Shown: piece after piece, positions 1 to 5,232 of the stretch | Position numbering within the stretch: the first letter of the stretch is position 1 | How the letters are laid out: every line of letters begins with the position of its first letter | Source: Thermoplasmatota archaeon | GTDB lineage: Archaea; Thermoplasmatota; Thermoplasmata; Thermoplasmatales; Thermoplasmataceae | Direction of reading: 5' to 3' | DNA length: 7,257 nucleotides | Assembly: GCA_023379345.1 (NCBI GenBank) | Contig: JAMCUV010000002.1 | Span: 1-7,257, forward strand | Notes under the pieces: generated by a model | What the model saw: the letters and a program-made list of their open reading frames with translations, nothing else | Database searches by the model: none | What the model was told of the DNA's origin: nothing | Program-made: the position numbers and the translations under genes

Positions 1-10
1 GTAACTGTTT

Positions 11-1198
11 ATGGACGTTGATAAACTTAGGGCAGAAGTTCTGGAACTCGAACCGGAACTCGTTGACATGAGAAGGAGACTCCACAGGAACCCGGAGCTT
101 TCATACAAGGAATTCAGCACTTCTAAATTTGTTGCTGACACCCTGAGAAAATATGGTGTGGAGGTAACAGAAAAAGTTGGAGGAACAGGCGTTACCGGCC
201 TCATAAGGGGGACTTCAGGAAAGATAACAATCGGGCTCAGGGCTGACATGGATGCTCTTCCCATAGAGGAACAGACAGGCTTGCCATTCGCCTCCGAGCA
301 TCCGGGAGTGATGCATGCGTGCGGTCACGACAGCCATACTGCCATGTTGCTGGCCGCAGCAATAGTTCTGTCAAGACATAAAAGTGAATTGAAGGGTAAT
401 GTGAAATTCCTGTTCCAGCCGGCTGAGGAAGATGGCGGTGAAGGAGGGGCACTGCCCATGATCAGGGACGGGGCGCTGGAAAACCCTCATGTCAGCCATG
501 TTTTTGGACTGCATGTTGTCAACGATTTCCCTGTTGGTACCTTTGCACTGAGAAAGGGCCCAATTATGGCAGCTCCTGATGGATTCAGCATCATGGTCAA
601 CGGAAAGGGCGGACATGGTTCGGCACCTTCAGAGACTGTGGACCCAATCTACATTGGAACGCAGATGATAAACGCAATTTACGGAGTAAGGGCAAGACAG
701 ATAGATCAGCGGATGCCTGTTGCGGTGTCAGTCTGCATGGTTAAGGCCGGTAGCAAGGATAATATCATACCAGATCAAATGTATATGGAGGGGACCCTCA
801 GGACGCTGGACGAAAGCATACGGGAGACAATGAAGGAAAAGATCAAAAATATTGCAGAGAACATAGGTGGGAGCTTCGGAGCCTCTGTGGAATGCAAATT
901 CATAGACAACGCGTACCCTGTAACTGTCAATGATCCAGAAATAACGGAAGAGGTGATGAAGGTCCTTGGAACAATAAAGGGAATGAAGGTCGTAGACATA
1001 GATCCGGTAATGGGCGGAGAGGATGTTTCAAGATTCCTGCAGAAGGCCCCGGGAACCTATTATTTTCTTGGCATGAGGAACGAAAAGAAGAATATAGTTT
1101 ACCCAAATCACAGCTCCAGATTCACAGTAGATGAGGATTTCCTCAAGTATGGTGCCATATCCCATGTTCTGATTGCCATGAATTTTGCAAACAAATGA
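11..1198 (+). CDS. M20D-family metallo-amidohydrolase / aminoacylase-carboxypeptidase
   Basis: A complete 395-residue protein with the full M20D signature, at the usual family length (about 380-400). It should hydrolyse an N-acyl or peptide bond to release a free amino acid, in the cytoplasm (no signal peptide), using two divalent metals. Visible motifs: RRRLHRNPELSYKE near residues 21-34; RADMDALPIEEQTG (77-90), whose Asp would bridge the metals; HACGHD (102-107), with Cys104 and His106 as ligands; QPAEE (136-140), with Glu139 as general base and Glu140 as ligand; GLHV (His168); GHGSAP (201-206), in the inserted dimerisation domain (about 183-299); and PNHSS (His366), the last ligand. Every key residue is present, so it is probably active. 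ATG at 11 fits the family N-terminus; its promoter would lie outside the window. The substrate (N-acetyl amino acids, amino acid conjugates, short peptides) cannot be told from sequence. Labels such as IAA-amino acid hydrolase or hippurate hydrolase are family names only. Confidence 0.93.
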   Translation: MDVDKLRAEVLELEPELVDMRRRLHRNPELSYKEFSTSKFVADTLRKYGVEVTEKVGGTGVTGLIRGTSGKITIGLRADMDALPIEEQTGLPFASEHPGVMHACGHDSHTAMLLAAAIVLSRHKSELKGNVKFLFQPAEEDGGEGGALPMIRDGALENPHVSHVFGLHVVNDFPVGTFALRKGPIMAAPDGFSIMVNGKGGHGSAPSETVDPIYIGTQMINAIYGVRARQIDQRMPVAVSVCMVKAGSKDNIIPDQMYMEGTLRTLDESIRETMKEKIKNIAENIGGSFGASVECKFIDNAYPVTVNDPEITEEVMKVLGTIKGMKVVDIDPVMGGEDVSRFLQKAPGTYYFLGMRNEKKNIVYPNHSSRFTVDEDFLKYGAISHVLIAMNFANK

Positions 1199-1201
1199 AA
1201 A

Positions 1202-1250
1202 CTTCAGTTGTGAAGATAAAATTTAGTTTCCTTCCACCTCTTTATTTTTA
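1202..1250 (+). terminator. Possible terminator after the M20 hydrolase
   Basis: A short hairpin, CTTCA-GTTG-TGAAG (1202-1215), begins four bases after the M20 stop and is followed by T-rich runs, the best being TTTATTTTTA at 1241-1250. Archaeal termination mainly depends on oligo-T in the non-template strand, so the T-run is the stronger part of this call. Confidence 0.4.
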
Positions 1251-1330
1251 GATAATTTCATGATTCGCGATTGGAGAAACGACTGTCTTAGCACGACAGA
1301 TGGAAGAAAATAGTGGGTTCGGAGGTAACC

Positions 1331-1387
1331 ATGAGATTGTCCTCGAGGCACTTTTCAATGTACAAAAATTTTGAGGCGAACACCTGA
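1331..1387 (+). CDS. Possible 18-codon small ORF with strong Shine-Dalgarno
   Basis: ATG at 1331 is preceded by GGAGGT at 1321-1326 with a 4-nt gap (AACC). This is the closest match in the window to the archaeal anti-Shine-Dalgarno. The ORF would encode MRLSSRHFSMYKNFEANT, a basic peptide I do not recognise. A weak TATA-like stretch (about 1245-1256) lies upstream. The same frame upstream of the ATG is open back to a stop at 1288-1290, so it could also be the tail of a decayed gene. A chance Shine-Dalgarno is quite possible, hence low confidence. Confidence 0.25.
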   Translation: MRLSSRHFSMYKNFEANT

Positions 1388-1407
1388 TTCATTGAATACG
1401 GTAAAAT

Positions 1408-1421
1408 GCCGTATATACGGC
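1408..1421. promoter_or_regulatory. Perfect 14-bp palindrome, candidate operator
   Basis: GCCGTATATACGGC is its own reverse complement over all 14 bases. A further TACGG half-site lies at 1397-1401. It sits about 170 bp upstream of the permease start. The centre TATATA could also act as a TATA element. A dimeric regulator site is an inference from symmetry only. Confidence 0.4.
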
Positions 1422-1437
1422 TCTGGTTCAAATCAAG

Positions 1438-1451
1438 ATTTCCGTGGAAAT
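1438..1451. promoter_or_regulatory. Palindrome ATTTCC-GT-GGAAAT, candidate operator
   Basis: Perfect 6-bp arms around a 2-bp centre, with outer AATC (1432-1435) and GATT (1452-1455) allowing extension across a 2-nt bulge. Its centre is 30 bp, about three helical turns, from the centre of the palindrome at 1408-1421, so the two sites would face the same side of the DNA. Confidence 0.35.
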
Positions 1452-1557
1452 GATTTATCTTCAATGTTCATATTTTTCATACATTAGTATAGAAAATTAC
1501 AATATAGTTATCAATAATTTGAAATCACACAATTATTTGTAATAATCGTCAAAAAGC

Positions 1558-1566
1558 TATAATAAT
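1558..1566 (+). promoter_or_regulatory. TATA box of the APC permease
   Basis: TATAATAAT is centred about 25 bp upstream of the ATG at 1587. That places the expected transcription start at or within a few bases of the start codon, so the permease mRNA is probably leaderless. No Shine-Dalgarno sequence precedes the ATG, which agrees. Confidence 0.6.
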
Positions 1567-1586
1567 ACGATATTTTTACCTCACCG

Positions 1587-3053
1587 ATGGACAAGGAATA
1601 TACAATCCTACCCGGTTCAAGCGTAGAGCATACAGAACTTAGAAAGAATTCAATTGGAACCTTCAGGCTGGTATGGCAGGCTATGGGAACAATGTCAATA
1701 GCTGCTGATGCCGCATACCTACTTACCGGCGTTGCGTTGTTTGCCCTTGGGGCTACGCCTCTGTCCATCCTGTTGGGGATAATCTTTTATCTTTTCATCA
1801 TGAACACAGGATATCAGTTCTCCAAATATGTCAGCTCATCAGGCAGCTATTTCAGTTTCACTGGAAACAGTCTGGGAGGTAAAATTGCAACTTTTCAGGG
1901 CTGGAACATGATCTTCTACGGCACGCTGGGTTATTCGGGCTTCGGTTTCCTGGGCCTGGCAGCTTTTATAACACTCATAAATCCAGACTATTCCGGCCTG
2001 ATATTCTGGTTGCCAATTGTAATAGTGGCAGCCCTTGTTGCCTTCCTGTTCACATGGTTCGGAATAAAGGTTTCCACCGAATACCAGATTATTGGCGGCC
2101 TCATCGAGGTGGCAATTCTGATTGTTGGCTCGGCCGTCATTATATTCAATGCGGGATCTGCAAATACAATTGATGTTTTCACGACAAAATTCCTTCCAGG
2201 TGGAGTTCCTCAACTCTTCTATTCAATGATATACTCAGTTGTACTGTTTTTTGGTTCCACCTTATCCATAACATCGCTGGCAGAGGAAACCAGGGAACCA
2301 AAAAAGGCAGTTGGAAAGGCTCTCATCAGTACTGTCATAGTTGCAGGGATAACACTCTTGCTGGTATCATATGCATTCACAGTGGGATATGGCCCAAGTC
2401 TGATGGGAGGATTCGCCAGTTCCCCCGACCCAGGCCTGGTCCTATTCAGGAAAGCCAGTTACATTCTTTTTGCTTTACTTATTGTGTTCACAATAAACAG
2501 CTTTATGGGATACAATGTGTCTGTCAGCAACGGCAACTCAAGGATCTTCTACAGGTTCTCCAGGGATGGGATTATGTTTATCCCAAAGGCTGTGGGGAAA
2601 GTGCACAGGAAGTACGGGTCTCCAGCTATTGCAGCACTTTTTGTGTTTATCATATCCCTGGTACCCTCCATAATATTCGGTCTTGTATACGGACCGGAAG
2701 TAGGGGGACTCGTAATGCTCTACGCAAATGCCTATTCTGCCTACACGGAACACATAATAGTGTCAGTAGGGCTGCCACTATATGCCCGTAAAGCTGGGGA
2801 ATTCAAACTCCTTCAGCACTTGGTATTTCCTATGGTTGCAATCGGCGTCCTGGCTGCTGTGATATTTTTCTCATTGTACCCTGCTCCCCCACCTTATCCA
2901 TACAATCTGGCAGCTTATGTTGGAATAGGGTGGATACCAGTTTCAGGTATACTGACTTTCGTTGAATGGAAATTGCATCCAGGAGTGGTAAGAAACGCAG
3001 GTCAACACAATATCAACGTTCCTCCAGCAGCTATGCAGGAGGAATCAAAGTGA
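1587..3053 (+). CDS. APC-superfamily amino acid permease
   Basis: A 488-residue, very hydrophobic protein with about 12 membrane helices, at the normal length for amino acid-polyamine-organocation permeases (COG0531 type). It should move an amino acid or related amine across the cytoplasmic membrane, probably with H+ or Na+. Seen in sequence: a soluble N-terminus with GTFRLVWQAMGTMSIAADAAY (24-44), where TM1 is expected; the family signature EETREPKKAVGKAL after TM6 (233-246); the loop NSRIFYRFSRDGIMF (317-331), matching the aR-(x)5-aRDG signature after TM8; and a short hydrophilic C-tail (464-488). The substrate cannot be read from the sequence. The ATG is chosen because a TATA box lies about 25 bp upstream and stops close the frame before it. 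The hydrolase upstream suggests a role in amino acid or peptide use, but the 388-bp gap and separate promoter make this a neighbourhood, not an operon. Confidence 0.9.
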   Translation: MDKEYTILPGSSVEHTELRKNSIGTFRLVWQAMGTMSIAADAAYLLTGVALFALGATPLSILLGIIFYLFIMNTGYQFSKYVSSSGSYFSFTGNSLGGKIATFQGWNMIFYGTLGYSGFGFLGLAAFITLINPDYSGLIFWLPIVIVAALVAFLFTWFGIKVSTEYQIIGGLIEVAILIVGSAVIIFNAGSANTIDVFTTKFLPGGVPQLFYSMIYSVVLFFGSTLSITSLAEETREPKKAVGKALISTVIVAGITLLLVSYAFTVGYGPSLMGGFASSPDPGLVLFRKASYILFALLIVFTINSFMGYNVSVSNGNSRIFYRFSRDGIMFIPKAVGKVHRKYGSPAIAALFVFIISLVPSIIFGLVYGPEVGGLVMLYANAYSAYTEHIIVSVGLPLYARKAGEFKLLQHLVFPMVAIGVLAAVIFFSLYPAPPPYPYNLAAYVGIGWIPVSGILTFVEWKLHPGVVRNAGQHNINVPPAAMQEESK

Positions 3054-3063
3054 ATTTTATCTG

Positions 3064-3068
3064 TTTTT
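3064..3068 (+). terminator. Oligo-T tract after the permease
   Basis: TTTTT lies 11 bases after the permease stop, with another T-rich stretch at about 3085-3091. No hairpin accompanies it. Archaeal RNA polymerase can terminate on such T-runs alone, so this is a plausible but weak terminator. Confidence 0.3.
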
Positions 3069-3319
3069 CATGAAGTTCCCACAATTATTTTCCATCATGC
3101 TATTCAGCAATTGTTTCTTGAAAGTCTAAAGATAGGGGTCCTATTCCAGCACCTCCAAATCAATGACCTGACTCTGATCACAGTTTCTTGGAAATCCACT
3201 CCATCACTATGCGCACTGGTACATTTCAGAAAAAGTGTAAGACAGGGATCAATAAAAATGCGAATTCAGCTAACCTTTCACGTACACATGCATATTAACT
3301 TGGCGGATGTACAAACGCA

Positions 3320-3326
3320 TTATAAA
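3320..3326 (+). promoter_or_regulatory. Orphan TATA box facing rightwards
   Basis: TTATAAA lies about 23 bp before an ATG at 3346. That ATG opens a 15-codon frame, MPKAGHINKSKGTTS, ending in TAA at 3391-3393. The spacing is right for a leaderless start. The peptide is not recognised, and the transcript would continue antisense through tRNA-Phe. It may be a promoter for a tiny ORF, for a small RNA, or only a chance AT-rich match. Confidence 0.25.
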
Positions 3327-3407
3327 CCTCATTGCTGTGCGATATATGCCTAAAGCCGGGCACATCAATAAAAGTAAAGGCACTACATCATAAAACTCTG
3401 ATGGGTA

Positions 3408-3480
3408 TGCCGTGAGCCGGGATTGAACCAGCGACCTCCAGATCTTCAGTCTGGCGCTCTCCCTACTGAGCTATCACGGC
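3408..3480 (-). tRNA. tRNA-Phe (anticodon GAA)
   Basis: On the minus strand the sequence folds into a full 73-nt cloverleaf. The acceptor is GCCGTGA/TCACGGC (7 of 7 pairs), the D-stem GCTC/GAGC, the anticodon stem CCAGA/TCTGG with loop CTGAAGA (anticodon GAA), the variable loop AGGTC, and the T-arm GCTGG-TTCAATC-CCGGC with one G-U pair. The discriminator is A. No intron is present. CCA is not encoded (the next bases are TAC), so the 3' end must be completed by a CCA-adding enzyme such as the one encoded at 5592-6896. Confidence 0.98.
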
Positions 3481-3500
3481 TTGACAGCTTATGGTCTCAG

Positions 3501-3510
3501 TTTATATAAT
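3501..3510 (-). promoter_or_regulatory. TATA box of tRNA-Phe
   Basis: On the minus strand this reads ATTATATAAA, a strong archaeal box A. Its centre is about 25 bp before the first base of the mature tRNA (3480), so transcription should start at or very near the tRNA 5' end, with little or no leader for RNase P to remove. Confidence 0.75.
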
Positions 3511-3555
3511 ATTTCACATTGGAACCGGATGCACATTTCACCTGACCCTGAATCA

Positions 3556-3583
3556 AAAACTTGATCAGATTGAATCAAGTTTT
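3556..3583 (-). terminator. 10-bp perfect hairpin at the end of the small Cys-rich gene
   Basis: AAAACTTGAT (3556-3565) and ATCAAGTTTT (3574-3583) are perfect inverted repeats around an 8-nt loop. Read on the minus strand, the stem ends in a T-run (ATCAAGTTTTT), like an intrinsic terminator. The TGA stop of the minus-strand gene (3565-3567) lies within it. It would separate that gene from the tRNA-Phe promoter downstream. The A/T symmetry would also allow it to work in the other direction. Confidence 0.6.
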
Positions 3584-3813
3584 CTTGGAGCGTAAATCGT
3601 TTTGACATTCTCTCTTTCCTTGATATGTAAATTCCAGAAGCAGTTATTATGGCATCTTGCGCAAGGGTCTGAATCCTGTTGGAATGGCATGGAGTTAATT
3701 CGCCAGTCATCAGGCAATACTATCGCTTTGAAACCAGATTCGTGAGGGACTTCCCTTACATTCCTCAGGTGATCGCAAATTTCGCATTCAAAGGCAAGAA
3801 GTATAAATAACAT
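3565..3813 (-). CDS. Small Cys-rich putative zinc-binding protein (82 aa)
   Basis: I do not recognise a named family, but the sequence looks like a real protein. From ATG at 3813 it encodes 82 residues: FECEICDHL (8-16) gives a CxxC pair, then GFKAIVLPDDWRI (27-39), then DPCARCHNNCFW (49-60) with CxxCxxxC and a His. This CxxC - LP.gW - C..C layout resembles short zinc-knuckle proteins found widely in prokaryotes, and four of the Cys could bind one Zn. An upstream in-frame ATG at 3855 would add 14 residues but reaches into the divergent transporter gene, so I prefer 3813. No Shine-Dalgarno is visible, and the promoter is weak (AGTAAATC near 3838 on the minus strand). Support comes from the hairpin at its stop codon. 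The function is unknown; DNA binding or regulation of the divergent transporter is only a guess. Confidence 0.55.
   Translation of the reverse strand: MLFILLAFECEICDHLRNVREVPHESGFKAIVLPDDWRINSMPFQQDSDPCARCHNNCFWNLHIKERENVKTIYAPRKLDSI
3802..3809 (+). promoter_or_regulatory. TATA box of the MFS transporter
   Basis: TATAAATA is a near-consensus box. It predicts a transcription start near 3830-3835, giving a leader of only a few bases before the TTG at 3840, or about 30 bases before the ATG at 3864. The box overlaps the first codons of the divergent small Cys-rich gene, so the two genes cannot be transcribed fully independently. Confidence 0.55.
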
Positions 3814-3839
3814 AGTATAGATTATAGCTAGAGATTTAC

Positions 3840-5084
3840 TTGTCAGAGGAAACATTCGGCGATATGTTCCGGAACATCAGGATTGATGACGCCATCAGGA
3901 TGGGCACTTCATTTCTAATATCGGGATTTACTTCGTTCATCTGGATATCGCTTCCGTTTTTCCTCCGTGAGAACCATATACCCCTCTTTTACCTGGGGCT
4001 CATCTATTCTATCGCGGTTCTTTCTGCGGTTCTAATCAGGCTTCCACTTCGTTTCTACAGCGACAGAGCCAGAAGCGATCTCCTTCCCACTGTCGGGCTT
4101 CTTCTTACAGGGATATCCATGAGCCTGCTGTTCACAGTTAAGACTGTTGGAGGAATTATACTTGCATTTGTGGTGCTTTCGCTTGCAGTGGCGGCGTACA
4201 GGTCTTCCAAGAATGCCAGCAGAGCGAAAGGTCTCAGAAACATGGAACCCATGAGGAACATGTACAGCCAGGATATAATTCCAAACACTGGGATATTCAT
4301 TGTGCTGATATTCGCCGCCTTATTCGTCGGCGGCACTGTCGGAGAACTGTACGGCATTATGTCCGTAATAGCGCTTCTTGCCGGATTTCTGGCCCTGATG
4401 TATCGTATCACCAATGGCACACGATCAAGCATTTCACCATCGCCCAGGCCAATCCACCAGATGATCAAGACCTCATTTGAGCCAATAAAGTCCCTGGATA
4501 TGATCACAAACAGGAAGATCATGATCCCATACATAGCCATACAGTCCCTTCTTTATCTCTCCATATGCATAGTGGCCGTATTTCTTCCGGCTATGGGACT
4601 TCACGACGGCGTAAGCAGACAGGAGGTGTTTCTCATATTTGCAGCGTTCTCCGTCATAGCTTTCCTGCTGGACAGGAGTGCGGCACTGATACCCATGAAG
4701 TTCGTAAGGGACACATTCTACATGTTCAGGCCCATATTCCTCATCATTCCTCTACTTCTGCTCTCACTGATATCTTCAAGCGTCATTTTTATAATAGGAT
4801 ACTTCACGCTTCTTCTGTGGGTATTCTCTGATTCCATGTCATCAGATGTTGTATCATCCATGATGCCGGAGGGCGACAGAATACGCGCACCCTTAATAAT
4901 GGGATTTCTCTCCATACCAATAAGCATAATCGGTCCGGCCCTTGGTTCCATATTCTGGCTTGCATCGCCCAGGCTGCTTTATGGCGTTGCCATCCTCCCG
5001 GCAGCAATATCGTTGCTCCTTGCCATGATGGCATTCCAGAATATCAGCAGGCACAAGGTTGATAATTCCACAAGGTCTGAATGA
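3840..5084 (+). CDS. MFS-type membrane transporter, substrate unknown
   Basis: A 414-residue protein with about 12 hydrophobic helices in two halves separated by a basic central loop (about 190-226), the layout and length of a major facilitator superfamily transporter. After TM2 comes RLPLRFYSDRARSD (67-80), which fits the MFS motif-A loop (G-x-L-a-D-R-x-G-R) in degraded form: the Asp and Arg are kept, the glycines are not. A second basic loop, RSSKNASRAKGLRN (121-134), lies between TM4 and TM5. The direction of transport and substrate cannot be inferred; an efflux or sugar/organic acid role is equally open. The start is uncertain. TTG at 3840 is the first in-frame start after a stop at 3825-3827 and lies close to the predicted transcription start, whereas ATG at 3864 (residue 9) would also leave TM1 intact. 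It is divergent from the small Cys-rich gene. Confidence 0.8.
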   Translation: MSEETFGDMFRNIRIDDAIRMGTSFLISGFTSFIWISLPFFLRENHIPLFYLGLIYSIAVLSAVLIRLPLRFYSDRARSDLLPTVGLLLTGISMSLLFTVKTVGGIILAFVVLSLAVAAYRSSKNASRAKGLRNMEPMRNMYSQDIIPNTGIFIVLIFAALFVGGTVGELYGIMSVIALLAGFLALMYRITNGTRSSISPSPRPIHQMIKTSFEPIKSLDMITNRKIMIPYIAIQSLLYLSICIVAVFLPAMGLHDGVSRQEVFLIFAAFSVIAFLLDRSAALIPMKFVRDTFYMFRPIFLIIPLLLLSLISSSVIFIIGYFTLLLWVFSDSMSSDVVSSMMPEGDRIRAPLIMGFLSIPISIIGPALGSIFWLASPRLLYGVAILPAAISLLLAMMAFQNISRHKVDNSTRSE

Positions 5085-5088
5085 AATC

Positions 5089-5111
5089 TGGCAAAAAGTT
5101 ATAATTTGCCA
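5089..5111. promoter_or_regulatory. Inverted repeat around a TATA-like element
   Basis: TGGCAAA (5089-5095) and TTTGCCA (5105-5111) are perfect inverted repeats. The 9-nt spacer plus flank reads AGTTATAATT, which resembles a TATA box. It begins four bases after the transporter stop. It may be a transcription terminator for that gene, or an operator around the promoter of nac-cca. In the second case transcription would begin near 5128 and leave a leader of about 105 nt. Confidence 0.4.
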
Positions 5112-5142
5112 AAACATCAGAACTAAAAGGCTGTACAGGTTA

Positions 5143-5199
5143 ATGGAAATATCCAGTGCAGGCACTGCAATCTGTATGGGTCCGGTTCAGAAATATTGA
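5143..5199 (+). CDS. Possible upstream small ORF in the nac leader
   Basis: ATG at 5143, shortly after AGGT (5137-5140), opens an 18-codon frame, MEISSAGTAICMGPVQKY, ending at TGA 5197-5199, 33 nt before the nac ATG. The peptide is not recognised. A hairpin-forming palindrome lies inside it. It could be a regulatory uORF if the leader is transcribed; a chance ORF is equally possible. Confidence 0.2.
   Translation: MEISSAGTAICMGPVQKY
5154..5167. promoter_or_regulatory. Palindrome CAGTGC-AG-GCACTG in the nac leader
   Basis: Perfect 6-bp arms with a 2-bp centre. An overlapping alternative pairing, TGCAG (5157-5161) with CTGCA (5165-5169), uses the same bases, so two folds exclude each other. 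It may be a DNA operator or an RNA element; no known riboswitch is recognised. Confidence 0.35.
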
Positions 5200-5214
5200 A
5201 GATCAACCATTGTT

Positions 5215-5223
5215 GGAGAGGTG
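5215..5223 (+). promoter_or_regulatory. Shine-Dalgarno of nac
   Basis: GGAGAGGTG contains AGGTG, which is complementary to the archaeal 16S rRNA 3' end, 9 nt before the ATG at 5233. This fixes the nac start and implies that nac, unlike the permease, is translated from an mRNA with a leader. Confidence 0.65.
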
Positions 5224-5232
5224 TAATATAAT

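Larger units (their letters stand above)
1199..1586. other. 388-bp intergenic region before the permease
   Basis: There is no long gene here. From left to right it holds a terminator-like T-run, a weak 5-bp inverted repeat (CTGTC/GACAG, 1283-1299), a possible 18-codon ORF with a strong Shine-Dalgarno sequence (1331-1387), two palindromes (1408-1421 and 1438-1451), a very AT-rich stretch with an imperfect 10-bp direct repeat, CAAT(A/T)ATTTG, at 1512-1521 and 1530-1539, an ATTACAA/TTGTAAT inverted repeat (1496-1502, 1537-1543), and the permease TATA box (1558-1566). The AT-rich right half looks like a regulated promoter region. I found no recognisable pseudogene, although short open segments exist in two frames at 1264-1387. 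Confidence 0.6.
3054..3407. other. 354-bp region between permease and tRNA-Phe, no convincing gene
   Basis: I see no supported protein gene on either strand. An 80-codon open frame at 3111-3353 (+) has no Shine-Dalgarno sequence, no promoter at its start and no familiar motif. Two related elements, GTTTCTTGAAAGTC (3113-3126) and GTTTCTTGGAAATC (3184-3197), are each nearly palindromic. Near the right end a good TATA box (3320-3326) faces right towards a 15-codon ORF. The part next to 3408 is the 3' flank of tRNA-Phe, and it has T-rich stretches on the minus strand (GTTTTA, ACTTTTATT) that may end the tRNA transcript. Confidence 0.5.

Noticed and set aside
1264..1387. Pseudogene remnant upstream of the permease
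   Set aside because: Two frames give protein-like readings with single stops, but no known family was recognised, so it is reported only as a possible small ORF.
3195..3225. Possible C/D-box guide RNA on the - strand (GTGATGG followed by CTG)
   Set aside because: The C box is imperfect, D' lacks the final A, and no matching C'/D pair follows.
3111..3353. 80-codon open frame on the + strand
   Set aside because: It has no Shine-Dalgarno, no TATA at its start and an unstructured composition with no motif. It is kept only as an uncharacterised intergenic region.
3346..3480. Integration (att) site at tRNA-Phe
   Set aside because: No direct repeat of the tRNA 3' end was found elsewhere in the window (only AGCCGGG at 3354-3360), and there is no integrase.
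4055..4540. 161-codon hydrophobic open frame on the - strand
   Set aside because: It is antisense to the MFS transporter. Hydrophobic reverse frames are common opposite membrane protein genes.
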